Assembly: GCA_965215855.1 (NCBI GenBank)
Contig: CBDCER010000003.1
Location: 2,976,001-3,040,000 of the forward strand
DNA from: J027 sp965215855
Lineage (GTDB): Bacteria; Chloroflexota; Anaerolineae; Aggregatilineales; J027
Direction of reading: 5' to 3'
Length of the DNA: 64,000 nt
The position numbers and the translations under genes were made by a program. A model generated the notes under the pieces. That model saw only the letters and a program-made list of their open reading frames with translations. It made no database searches and had not been told where the DNA came from. The stretch's first letter is position 1, and every line of letters begins with the position of its first letter. Below are positions 51,859 to 61,900 of this stretch, piece by piece.

Positions 51859-52290
51859 ATGAGTGAGATAAGACCATATACACCGGTTGAACCAAGCGAG
51901 GCACACGTATTGGTTGTCGAAGATAATGTGCCCAATTTTGTGTTGATTGCACGCATGTTGGCTTTTATGGGCGTGCAGCGCTGTGAGTGGAAAACATCGG
52001 GGTGGCAGGTTGTACAGTTTGCAGATACATTGCCACGTATTGACCTGATCTTGATGGATATTCGCCTGCCTTATGAAGATGGCTATCAAGCTTTGCAGAA
52101 AATTCGGGCGCATGACCGCCTAAAGGATACCTTGGTTGTGGCGGTAACTGCCGAAGCGAGTGATGAACAGCTTCGCAAGGCCAAAGATGCGGGTTTTGAT
52201 GGCTTTCTGGGTAAACCACTAGACCCTGATCGGTTTCCTGAACAAGTGCAACGGATTCTTTCCGGCGAGCCAGTTTGGGAGTGGAAGTAG
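51859..52290 (+). CDS. Stand-alone receiver-domain response regulator
   Basis: A 143-residue REC protein with a 15-residue N-terminal extension. Acidic residues E21-D22, phospho-acceptor Asp67 in LILMDIRLP, Thr98 in AVTAEAS and Lys119 in LGKPLD are intact. The C-terminal end (PDRFPEQVQRILSGEPVW) parallels that of the first REC gene (VDRFPQQVMAYLENGR), suggesting a duplication. The ATG at 51859 is preferred over an in-frame upstream start at 51832, as GGTGAAG precedes it. It begins 71 bases after the first REC gene. Confidence 0.93.
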   Translation: MSEIRPYTPVEPSEAHVLVVEDNVPNFVLIARMLAFMGVQRCEWKTSGWQVVQFADTLPRIDLILMDIRLPYEDGYQALQKIRAHDRLKDTLVVAVTAEASDEQLRKAKDAGFDGFLGKPLDPDRFPEQVQRILSGEPVWEWK

Positions 52291-52298
52291 CGATTCTG

Positions 52299-53348
52299 AT
52301 GCTGGCAACTTTGCGTGCCCTGATAATCGATTTGGAGACGCTGACTCGTCAGGCAGATACCTATGAACAGTATTTGGTGACGGCGTTGCAATCGTTGGTT
52401 AAGACCTGGCCCGATTTGCAGCATTATGACATCGCTACTCTGAAAGACATTGACTTTGTGGAGCCACGACGGCAGCCTGACGCCAGCCAGGATGGACAAT
52501 ACCAATGGTTGGTGCCTGTTGTGGCTGGTCCTGCAAACAAACGCATCATCACTTTTAATTGGTCAGGAACTCCGGATGCGGCTGAAGCAACATGGGAAGC
52601 TGTGCAAATTTGGGCGAATTCTGTTGGGCACGTGTGGCAAAATGTACGGTGGTCAACTGCTCTTGATACTTCTATTTTCCGGCGATTGGAGTTGTTCGAG
52701 CAACTGTCGGTTGTTGTGCAGCGTGTTTGGGCCGAATTAGCAGAGGAAGAGGTCCTTAATGCAGCTTGTCAGAGCATCGTGGAAGCGGTAGAAGATGTAG
52801 ATCGCGTCGGGATTGTTCTGAATGACAATGCACCCATCAGTGGTACAGTGGTCGCTGGCTATCCATCTGATGTCGTGGGACAGCAATTGGAGTTGGAAGA
52901 TTATTGGGTGTATGAGCAGATGCAGAAGAATCAGTCACCCATTGTGGTAAATAATGTCGCCGAAGCAGAAGCCGAATTGGGTGCAAATCGTGAATTACTT
53001 ATGCAATTTGGCGTCCGCTCAATATTGATTTTGCCTCTGGTTGTGCAGAACAAGTTGATTGGTAGCCTGGGACTGGATGCTATACAGAATACGCATGAAT
53101 TTACGGATATTGAAGTTGATGTATTGAGCGCCATTGCCTCACAAATTGCCATAAGTTTGCAAAACGCACGATTGTTTGAGTCATTACAGGATCGCGCTCG
53201 TAGCCAGGAGATTGTCAATCGTGTCTTGGAGAATTTACCGCTACGGAGCGATGTCAGTACATTGTTAAATACTACCGGCCAGCAAGTGGGAAATATGCTG
53301 GGAGCGACTCACTTCAGGATTCATTTAGGAGCATCAGAAATCGAATAG
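52299..53348 (+). CDS. Cytoplasmic GAF-domain protein without kinase
   Basis: A 349-residue soluble protein. Residues about 1-140 are an unrecognised helical/beta domain; residues about 135-285 form a GAF domain (LNAACQSIVEAVEDVDRVGIVL, ILILPLVVQNKLIGSLGLDA, LSAIASQIAISLQNARLFESLQ). It ends in a tail of about 65 residues (RSQEIVNRVLENLPLRSDVSTLLNTTGQQVG, MLGATHFRIHLG) that is shared with the next three proteins. There is no HisKA, HATPase or other output domain, so it probably acts by binding a ligand and contacting a partner. The ATG is chosen over a GTG at 52281. Confidence 0.85.
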   Translation: MLATLRALIIDLETLTRQADTYEQYLVTALQSLVKTWPDLQHYDIATLKDIDFVEPRRQPDASQDGQYQWLVPVVAGPANKRIITFNWSGTPDAAEATWEAVQIWANSVGHVWQNVRWSTALDTSIFRRLELFEQLSVVVQRVWAELAEEEVLNAACQSIVEAVEDVDRVGIVLNDNAPISGTVVAGYPSDVVGQQLELEDYWVYEQMQKNQSPIVVNNVAEAEAELGANRELLMQFGVRSILILPLVVQNKLIGSLGLDAIQNTHEFTDIEVDVLSAIASQIAISLQNARLFESLQDRARSQEIVNRVLENLPLRSDVSTLLNTTGQQVGNMLGATHFRIHLGASEIE

Positions 53349-53350
53349 CA

Positions 53351-55054
53351 ATGTTGAGACAGATTGCTGGTTTATTGAATTTTTCGCAATACCAGGATCC
53401 CATTCAAGCACGGACAGCCCTCAACATTTCCATTGTCGCCATTATTGGAATTGGGGTTGGCGTGGTCATGGGCATAAACAATGCGCTGTCGCCATCTTCT
53501 GTTTTGCCGACGAATGCACTAATTGTTGCCATTGTCGCGCTAGAAATCGCGGCCCTAGGGGCATTATGGTTGGTGCGTATCGGTTATTTGCAGTATGCGA
53601 GTCCCCCATTGATTGGTGCTGTATTGTTTCCGACGGCTTTGGTATTGCTTGAGTTGGACGAAGGTGTGGTGACCCATGAAGCGGGTTATCTGTGGGTGGC
53701 CGTGATATTGGCGGTTGTTATTGCGAATCGGAATGTTGTGGCCCTCACGGGTGTGGCAACGGCTTTTGTGCATTTCTTGACATTGATTGGTTTGCGAGGC
53801 GACGTCAATAATACGGTCGTCGAAGCCTTTATCGAGTTGACAGTGGTTACAATGTTCCTGACAATACTTGGCATTCTCATCAGCAATGATCTGCATACAA
53901 TTACGGAAAAGGCCGTTGCACAATCTGAACTGAGACGATTGCAGCTCATTGAGACCAGCAACGCGGTGTCTGCCCGTATCTTTTCGCGCTTGGAACAAGA
54001 GGCATTGTTAAGGGATGCGGTGGAGATTATTCGCGAGCGGTTTGATCAGATTTATCATGCACAGGTTTTTTTGCTGGATACCCAGACCGGTAATGCTGTT
54101 CTTCGTGCAAGCACAGGCGAGGTGGGTAAGCAATTGATAGCGCGTCAACATCAGTTGCCAGTTGGTAGTCAGAGTGTGATTGGGCGGGTGACGGCCAGCG
54201 GCGAGCATGTCCTGGCGAGTAATACCAATGTTGATTCGAGGCATAAACGTAATGAATTGTTGCCGGATACGCGCACTGAATTGGCTTTGCCCTTGCGGGT
54301 TGAAGAAGGCATTATTGGTGTGTTGGATTTGCAAAGCCGGATACCGAATGTGTTCAATCAGGAAGATGTTGACATTCTGCAAACCCTGGCAGATCAAATT
54401 GCGATTGCGATTGATAACGCCCAATTGTTGGCGGCAGTGCAGACAAGCGCCGAGGAGAATTTGCGATTGCTGCAACAGGAGCAACAAAATCGCCATGAGA
54501 TTGAACGCCTCAATCGGGAATTGGTGGGCAAAGCCTGGGAAGATTATGTACACATCACTGTTGAACATCCGCATCAAGCAGTCGATATGGCAACTGGGCA
54601 CGTGATGGTGGGGGATATTGTGCCCAGTCCGGTCGCCAAACAAGCAATGCAAACAGGACAACTGGTGGTAGAGACGACTGATGATGGGCAGAAGATCGCT
54701 ATCCCGATTATTATCCAGGGTGCGACAGTGGCGACGATTGATTTTGATGTGCCCCCAGATAAGCCAGTTACAGATAATACACGCACAGCTTTGCGGACAA
54801 TAGGGGAACGTGTGGGACTAATTGCTGAGAATGCCCGCTTATTTGAGGCTGCTCAAGAGGTTGCGACTTCACGGGAGCAATTAAACCGCATTTCTTCCAG
54901 GCTTCAGGGATTGTCGGATATTGAGACCTTGTTGAGCATTGCGGTTTCAGAGCTGGGGCATACACTCGGCGCACAACAGGGCCATATCCAGTTGCAGGCA
55001 ACCCAGCAACGGTCAATTGATGACGAGTGGGTGGAGGTTGTAACCAATGATTGA
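53351..55054 (+). CDS. Membrane-anchored GAF-domain protein without kinase
   Basis: A 567-residue protein. About six transmembrane helices occupy residues 25-180 and form a membrane sensor of the 6-7TM type. A GAF domain follows (about 205-360: AVEIIRERFDQIYHAQVFLLD, ELALPLRVEEGIIGVLDLQS, LADQIAIAIDNAQLL), then a coiled coil ending in LNRELVGKAWEDYV, a shortened second GAF-like region (KIAIPIIIQGATVATIDFDV), and the shared C-terminal tail (LNRISSRLQGLSDIETLLSIAVSELGHTLG). No kinase or effector domain is present. It starts two bases after the preceding stop and overlaps the following gene by eight bases. Confidence 0.9.
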   Translation: MLRQIAGLLNFSQYQDPIQARTALNISIVAIIGIGVGVVMGINNALSPSSVLPTNALIVAIVALEIAALGALWLVRIGYLQYASPPLIGAVLFPTALVLLELDEGVVTHEAGYLWVAVILAVVIANRNVVALTGVATAFVHFLTLIGLRGDVNNTVVEAFIELTVVTMFLTILGILISNDLHTITEKAVAQSELRRLQLIETSNAVSARIFSRLEQEALLRDAVEIIRERFDQIYHAQVFLLDTQTGNAVLRASTGEVGKQLIARQHQLPVGSQSVIGRVTASGEHVLASNTNVDSRHKRNELLPDTRTELALPLRVEEGIIGVLDLQSRIPNVFNQEDVDILQTLADQIAIAIDNAQLLAAVQTSAEENLRLLQQEQQNRHEIERLNRELVGKAWEDYVHITVEHPHQAVDMATGHVMVGDIVPSPVAKQAMQTGQLVVETTDDGQKIAIPIIIQGATVATIDFDVPPDKPVTDNTRTALRTIGERVGLIAENARLFEAAQEVATSREQLNRISSRLQGLSDIETLLSIAVSELGHTLGAQQGHIQLQATQQRSIDDEWVEVVTND

Positions 55055-56693
55055 ATACCTCCAACGCCTTTACCAGCTGCGTTTTACCTATGAAGCTCCA
55101 GCGGCACGACAACGAGCACAATTGCTGTTGATGCTGTCGATGGTGTTGATTGGCCTAGGCGTTCTTGTGTTGGTTTCATTACCAATTGCTGCTCTAGTCG
55201 GCTCAAGCGAAATATCCTTGAGCCTATTGATGCTGGCGGTTTTCGTAACCGGCTTGATGTTTGTTGTGCAGAGGTTGGTTCAAAGCGGGCAGCACGAAGC
55301 CGGAGCCTATTTGTTTTCAGGTATGATTGCTCTAGTGTATTTATCTGTATTTTTAGCGGAGCCTACAGCGACTAACCCCGCAGTTATGGGACTGATAGTC
55401 CCAGTTTTGATTGTCTCATTTTTGATTGGGCATCGTGTCATGTTATTGACTGCGTTGATCTTGGGGGGAATTGTCGCGGCAATCATTGGCTTTGAAATTG
55501 CGGCAGATTCGTATCCACAACCGCCTGATGAGCGACAATTCGCTATTGGTGTTATGTTTTATTTCTTGTCGACGCTGGTATTGAGTCTGTTTGTGACTTC
55601 TTGGGCATTGGCGGGCTTGAGCCGAAGTATTCAGCAGAGCTATCGTATGCAACGGTTGACGCAATCAATCCGCATTATCAGCCATTTTGTACGAAGCTCT
55701 ACCGAATTTTCATTGCAGGATGTGGTTGATCTTATCCGTACCGAATTCGATGTTTATTATGTGCAGCTTTTTCTGCTAGAAGATAGCGGGCGCTACATAT
55801 TAAAAGCAGCGACGGGTATAGCTGGGCAGCGGGCAGTGACGAGTGACCAGTCAATTGATGCTGATGGAACAACCACATCAGCACTGGCTATTCAACGCAA
55901 AACGTCTGTCCTGATAACTATTCATGATCCACAGTCTCAACGGGGTGATTTTCTGGCTGCAACAAGTGCGGAATTAGCAGTCCCTTTGCAACAGGCCAGG
56001 CTAGTTAGTGGTCTACTGGTGTTGCAAAGTGAAAACCATGACGCGTTTACCCGCGATAGCATTGATCTTGTCGAGATACTTGCCAGCGAGCTGGCACTGG
56101 CTATACAGGTCCGACAGCAACAGGCTCAGGTCGCCAGTTATGAGCAGCAAACTGAAGATCAACGCCAAAAGATTGAGCAATATCAACGCGATTTACAGCA
56201 TCTTTCACACTCGTTGGAAGGTCAGGTGTGGCAAGATTATCTGCAGTCGCAAGAAACGGGTGTCGGCTTGGTGTGGAATCGTGGAATCATGGCAAAATCA
56301 TCTGCATTACCGCCGCCCGATACGCAACAGCCAAATCTTGAGAGACTCCCGGATGGTAGGCAGCGCCTTTCTGTCCCTATTATGTTAAGCCATCAGCCAT
56401 TGGGAGAAATCGTTTTTGAGGCTTCGGCAGAAACGGCTTGGAGTGAGCAGACGCTGGATTTGGCGAGTGCAGTTTCCAGTCGCCTGGCATTAGCGTTGGA
56501 TAATGCTCGATTGTTTTATCAATCGCAGACCATTGCCGCCCGCGAGCAGATGATTGGCACAGTTGTCGCCGAGTTGCAGGATGCTCGTGATTTGGAATTG
56601 CTATTGAATCGAGCAGCCACCATCTTCAATCGTGTATTAGGCGCAGAGCAGACCCATATCCGGCTGGGGATAGCGCAGCCAACCAGTGAATAG
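55047..56693 (+). CDS. Membrane-anchored GAF-domain protein without kinase (paralogue)
   Basis: A 548-residue paralogue of the preceding protein with the same layout. About six transmembrane helices lie in residues 25-195. A GAF domain covers about 205-365 (VVDLIRTEFDVYYVQLFLLE, ELAVPLQQARLVSGLLVLQS, LASELALAIQV). A coiled coil with LSHSLEGQVWQDYL follows, then a degenerate second GAF region (RLSVPIMLSHQPLGEIVFEA) and the shared tail (MIGTVVAELQDARDLELLLNRAATIFNRVLGAEQTH). No catalytic domain is present. It overlaps its neighbour upstream by eight bases and is followed after two bases by the next gene, so the cluster is one operon. Confidence 0.9.
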   Translation: MIEYLQRLYQLRFTYEAPAARQRAQLLLMLSMVLIGLGVLVLVSLPIAALVGSSEISLSLLMLAVFVTGLMFVVQRLVQSGQHEAGAYLFSGMIALVYLSVFLAEPTATNPAVMGLIVPVLIVSFLIGHRVMLLTALILGGIVAAIIGFEIAADSYPQPPDERQFAIGVMFYFLSTLVLSLFVTSWALAGLSRSIQQSYRMQRLTQSIRIISHFVRSSTEFSLQDVVDLIRTEFDVYYVQLFLLEDSGRYILKAATGIAGQRAVTSDQSIDADGTTTSALAIQRKTSVLITIHDPQSQRGDFLAATSAELAVPLQQARLVSGLLVLQSENHDAFTRDSIDLVEILASELALAIQVRQQQAQVASYEQQTEDQRQKIEQYQRDLQHLSHSLEGQVWQDYLQSQETGVGLVWNRGIMAKSSALPPPDTQQPNLERLPDGRQRLSVPIMLSHQPLGEIVFEASAETAWSEQTLDLASAVSSRLALALDNARLFYQSQTIAAREQMIGTVVAELQDARDLELLLNRAATIFNRVLGAEQTHIRLGIAQPTSE

Positions 56694-56695
56694 GC

Positions 56696-58894
56696 ATGAG
56701 AGGGCATAACGTGAACCGACGCCGTTGGACTAAATGGACCTTGGGGACACGACTTGTTGTGGGATACATCGTGACCCTGGTGATCCCGTTTGTCATCCTG
56801 GCTGGTATCTTGTTGCAATCTGGTGTTAACCGGTTGAACCGACAGGCCGAAGAAACGACGCAACTACTGGTGGAATTGAAGGTTGCCGAAATTAACCAGA
56901 CATCACTGGCGTTGTTACACTCGGTTGAAGGATTGATTCTTGAAGAGCGCGATTTATCCTTTTATCAACGGATTTTCAGTGAAGAAGATATGGACTCTTC
57001 GACTGTCCGCGATGTGTTGCAGACGATCTTAGACCGTGAACGATCCATACATCATGTGTGGTTCTATGATCGTCAGGCAACTATAGTAATCGCTCAACAA
57101 GGATCTGAGACTGTCAATTTGTCGGCACAGGAGTTAGCGGTGTTAAATACAACAATATCTCCTGCGTTAAGTACGATTTATCGGAGTCAAAACGATGATC
57201 CATTGGTAGATGTTATTGTGCCAATTCGTGATGAGGTAGGGGCTATTCTGGGGCATGTTGTTGTTACGGTGAATTTGTCATTGACCCGGCAGGATAATTT
57301 GCCAGATTTACGGTATGTTATTCAAAATCAACCAGCAGTATCTGCATTTCCCGCAGCTTATATCGGATTGTTCGACGTATCGGGAAAACTACTCATTAGT
57401 TCGCAGCCAAATCAACCATTGTTCCAGACTTCTTTCGACCATCCTGGTATTCAGAATGCACGGGTTGGAACCGGTATGTCTAAGGTTGAAGTTGCTCGTT
57501 ATGAAAGTGTGCTTCAGGATAGTTCGGTTGTTGGAGCTTCCAGCTTAATTGAAGATTTGAATTGGATCGTGGTGGCCGAATTAGAGGAGTCGAATATTCT
57601 AGACTCGTTGCGAGCAACCACTGTGCCACAATTGGTAACAGGCCTGGGGGTTTTGTTGTTGTTGCATGCTCTTTGGGGTGTGTTTTTGCGTCGCTCAGTC
57701 GAGATCCCGTTGCGCCAAATAAGACAGCACATGAACTGGTTTGCGTTAGAAGAAAGCTCGGAGAGACTCATGCCTGTGCAGCGTGATGATGAGCTGGGTG
57801 CGTTGCACAATGCTTTTATTCAGATGAGCAATCAGATCCATGATATGGTGTCCGATATGCACGCCAGGCATGGGAGCCAGTCGCAAGGAATGGTTTTGAT
57901 GCAGACGATTAGCCGCCGAATCCAGGCTGTGACAGATCGAGAGGATTTGTTGGAAGAACTCTTGTTACTGTTGTGTGAGCAAATTGAGAGCGTTGATTAT
58001 GCTCAGATATTTGTTGTGGATTCTGAGGCACACAAGGCCAGCTTGCATACGGCGACGGGTGATTTAGGCAGGCAATTGTTAGCACGAAACCATCATTGTG
58101 TTGTGCAACCGGACAACCTGATTGGACGGGCAGTGTTAAGTGGACAATCTGTTGTGGTGGCAGATTTGAGTGAGAGTTTCCAAAGATGGCAATCGGATGT
58201 TTTGGCTGAGATGCGTGCTGAATTAGTAGTCCCAGTTCGTCACGGAGGCCACGTGACAGTTGTGTTGGATGTGCATAGTAAGCAACCTGGTGTGTTTTCC
58301 AATCAGAATCTGGTTATGTTTGAGGTCATTGCTGCCCAGATTGGTTTAGTGGTGCGTACACGGCATGAGGCAGAACGTTCCGATGGCCGTGAGCGACAGC
58401 AAGATCGGTGGGGGCAGATGCGACAGCGTGCAGTTGCACAAGATGGGGTATTGGTGGCTCAAGCCAGCACAGAGGATGAAGCAAAAGCAGCGAGCGATTG
58501 GACAGCCCTGCAACGTCACGTGATGGTAACAGGTCAGGTAGCCAAAGATATGTTGGGAGCAAAGGTAGCATTTGCTGTGCCGGTTAAACTACGTGGGGAA
58601 GTGATCGGTGCTGTAGAGTGGCTGGTTGAAGCTGGGCAATTTAGTCAGGATCTCGTGCAAATTGCGGAGGAACTGGTAAATCGACTGGCTTTAGCAGTTG
58701 ACAATGCACAATTGTTTGAGCAAAGCCAACGCATGATTGATCGCGAACGTATGGTGAATGAAATCACTCAGAAGTTGACTACCCAGACGGATGTTCGCCA
58801 GATATTGCAAGTCGCTGTGCGTGAATTAGGACAAGCATTGGGGACACCTGAGACACAAATTTCATTGAATATTGCCAGAAATCAGGATACATAG
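56696..58894 (+). CDS. Transmembrane sensor with HAMP and GAF domains, no kinase
   Basis: A 732-residue protein. The first transmembrane helix is at about 20-43. An extracellular sensor domain (45-300) of CACHE-like pattern (FYDRQATIVIAQQG; YIGLFDVSGKLLISSQ) follows, then a second helix (about 305-328) and a HAMP domain (SVEIPLRQIRQHMNWF to LGALHNAFIQMSNQI). A GAF domain spans about 405-560 (LLLLCEQIESVDYAQIFVVD, ELVVPVRHGGHVTVVLDVHS). A degenerate second GAF (FAVPVKLRGEVIGAVEWLVE) and the shared tail (MVNEITQKLTTQTDVRQILQVAVRELGQALG) end the protein. It resembles the front half of a sensor kinase without the kinase. Confidence 0.9.
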   Translation: MRGHNVNRRRWTKWTLGTRLVVGYIVTLVIPFVILAGILLQSGVNRLNRQAEETTQLLVELKVAEINQTSLALLHSVEGLILEERDLSFYQRIFSEEDMDSSTVRDVLQTILDRERSIHHVWFYDRQATIVIAQQGSETVNLSAQELAVLNTTISPALSTIYRSQNDDPLVDVIVPIRDEVGAILGHVVVTVNLSLTRQDNLPDLRYVIQNQPAVSAFPAAYIGLFDVSGKLLISSQPNQPLFQTSFDHPGIQNARVGTGMSKVEVARYESVLQDSSVVGASSLIEDLNWIVVAELEESNILDSLRATTVPQLVTGLGVLLLLHALWGVFLRRSVEIPLRQIRQHMNWFALEESSERLMPVQRDDELGALHNAFIQMSNQIHDMVSDMHARHGSQSQGMVLMQTISRRIQAVTDREDLLEELLLLLCEQIESVDYAQIFVVDSEAHKASLHTATGDLGRQLLARNHHCVVQPDNLIGRAVLSGQSVVVADLSESFQRWQSDVLAEMRAELVVPVRHGGHVTVVLDVHSKQPGVFSNQNLVMFEVIAAQIGLVVRTRHEAERSDGRERQQDRWGQMRQRAVAQDGVLVAQASTEDEAKAASDWTALQRHVMVTGQVAKDMLGAKVAFAVPVKLRGEVIGAVEWLVEAGQFSQDLVQIAEELVNRLALAVDNAQLFEQSQRMIDRERMVNEITQKLTTQTDVRQILQVAVRELGQALGTPETQISLNIARNQDT

Positions 58895-58906
58895 AGGTTT
58901 TAACTT

Positions 58907-61900
58907 ATGGCAGAAAAACCTCGAAACACAGCAGGTGAGGCTATTACTGACTCGTCCTTGAGGAATTGGTATTCCAACCTTGCGTTCCCTATGCAGTTGG
59001 GGTTGTTAATATTGCCGTTGCTTGTGGGAACGGTGATTTTAGCAGCGGTGATTGGGGTACAATTGACAGATGCAGAGCGCGAGGCGGTCTTGGATCGGCT
59101 TGACAATGAGGCCAGGGATATTCAGGAACTAGTCGAAGCGCCCTTTACTAGCCTGGATAACGATCTGGTGTATTTGCAAACGGAGACGGCAGCGTTTGAC
59201 TATGCCCAGGCGCATAATTCAACATCTGTGACGGCTGAGAATCAGGTATCGCAACAGGAGGCGATAACTAGCGCACTCAGCCGGCTGCCACTGGAGTTGC
59301 AAGCGTTTATGCAAGGACGCCCCCTCTATTCGCAGATTCGCTTGCTGGATCTAGATGGTAATGAATTGGTGGCGGTTGCTCGTATGGATGACATGATCCA
59401 AATACGAAACGATCTAACCGATGTTCGCCTATCAAATATATATCGCCAGGGACGTAATCTTCAGTATAGCGGCCAGCTTTGGTGGTCGGATGTGCGCTTA
59501 CAGGCTGATGCCGGAAGTGTTCAACGCCCAATGCTGCAATTGGTCATGCCGCTATCCCATCAATTGGCCGATGAACAATTGGTGGGGTATCTGACGTTTG
59601 ATTTGAATTTGGAAGTTGTTTTCCGTTATGTGGAAGCCGTAGAAGTCGAAGGTGGATTTGCCTATTTAGTTGACGCTGAAGGATTCTTTCTGGCTCATTC
59701 ACTGGCGAGTGAGCAGACTATTTTGTTTGGGCGCGATACAGACCAGGGTGAGCAGTTGTCGGGTTCAGTGGGCAATGAGATCCTAACAGGCCGCCCAGTC
59801 CTTGATTTACCATTGTCACATGATAATGACAGCTATATTGGCGCAACGGCAGTGATCCATCCCTTGCAACAGTTTGAAGACTCCCCGAATTTGCCAATAT
59901 GGACAGTCGTGGTGGCAGAACCTGAAGCGGAGGTTGTCGGTCAAGTACAAATTTTTGTACTGTTGTTTGTACTCGGACTTATCGCACTGGCGCTTGTTAC
60001 AGGTAGCCTTTTTTGGTGGCAGGGTAGTGTGTTGAATCGCCGGTTAGCAGCGGTACAGGGCGGTTTGCAGCGAGTGTATCGGGGTGAATTGACACATAAG
60101 TTACCAGTTCAAGGTCGTAATGCCTTTAGTGACACGGCTACTGAATTCAATCGTATGACAGATCGCCTGGATAGTTTGGTAGTCGAGTTGGAGGGTCGTG
60201 TGCGAGCGCGTATCCGAGATTTGGAATTAGTTTCAGAGATCAGTGGTGAGATGGCGGAACTGCGCGATCTTGATCTGGTGCTGAATCGGGCGATTAATCG
60301 GATTGTTGAACGATTTGAGTTTTATCATGCCCAGGTGTTTTTGGTAGATGATGTGCGAGAAAATGCTGTGTTGGTGGCAAGCACTGGCGAACCGGGCCAT
60401 CAATTATTGGCAACAGGACATAAACTGGCAGTCGGGTCCGATTCTGTGATTGGGCGTGTGACCACGCTGGGCATTACAGTGATTGCGGGCGATACACAGT
60501 CGAGTGATGTACCCTGGCGACCGAATGCGGAATTGCCAGATACGCGTTCTGAAATGGCGTTGCCTCTGAAAGCAGAAGATATTGTGATTGGGGCACTTGA
60601 CATTCAGAGTTCACGACCCGACGCTTTTGCTCCAAGCGATATTGAAATTTTCCAAGTGTTGGCCGACCAACTGGCAATTGCCATTAACAATGCGCGACTC
60701 ATTGAGAATTTGCAGAGTAGCATTGAATCAGTCAATACGCTAAATCAACGGCTGACACAGAAAGTTTGGGTCGATTTTGCTGAAAATGACCCACGCCGCG
60801 AGCCACTATCCTATCGCTATAATTTATTGGAAGTTGAGCCTGTTGTGGGGAGGAATGGCCCGGATGTTTCTGAGCCGACAGCGCCGACCTATTCTGCTGC
60901 GATTGAGGTGGCGGGTAATCAAATCGGTCAGATTGAGGCGAAGTTGCCCGACGACATCACGGATGAAGAGCAAGTTTTGATTGAGTCGGTGGCGGCACGT
61001 GTGGGTTTGGCGATTGATAATGCGCGATTGGTGCAGGAAACGCAACGGGCTTTGGGCGAAGCTCAACGATTGTATGAGATGGCACGAGCAGTCAATAGTG
61101 CTGCTGATTTAGAAGCCCAAGACATCTATGCGCTGATTGTTGATCAATTGACGTTTGAAGAATCGTTAGATCAGATAGCCGTCTTGTTAGCCGGACCAAT
61201 ACCCTCGTACCTGGCAACCCACCTCACGGTAGAGCATTTGTGGTATCGGGAAGGGAGTAGGGAAGATTGGGCCTGGGAGCCTGGTCAACATCTTGATTAT
61301 CTGCGGCGCGGGCTGGCGCGGTTGTTCACCAGTGAATCGCGTGAGTTGATTTATGTCGAGCAACGGGTAGATGCCAGAGATCCCCACCGACAAGTCATGG
61401 CCGACATGATGAATGTGTTGGATGCTGATGCTTTATTATTGATTCCATTGGTGACAGGTGCCCGTTGGTTTGGATTGCTGGTATGTGGTAGCCGCACACC
61501 AATGGCTTTTGGCGAAAATTTTCGGCATTTTGCACGGGCGGCTGGCGACCAGATGACGGTCGCAATCGACAACCGGCGATTGTTTGTTGAGGTGCAGGAT
61601 GAAGCACGGCGGGCGCTGGCGTTGGCCGAGGCTGGGCAGCTGGTCAGTCAAATCGGTGGTGACTTTGGCATTGGTGTAGACCGACTATTCCGGGCGGTGT
61701 CGGGACCTGGCGAGTTTGACCGCTGGTGGTTTGGGTTGTTGGAACCGAATGGCTATGAGGTCCGGCGGTTGATAGCCGCAGCACCAGAATTCCCTGATGT
61801 GGTGGATCTACGAACTGACCACAGTACGTTAACGGAGACCATCCATCTGAGACAGGTTATCCTGGTAAATGAATTTGACCAGCCGCATCCGGTGTTGGGG

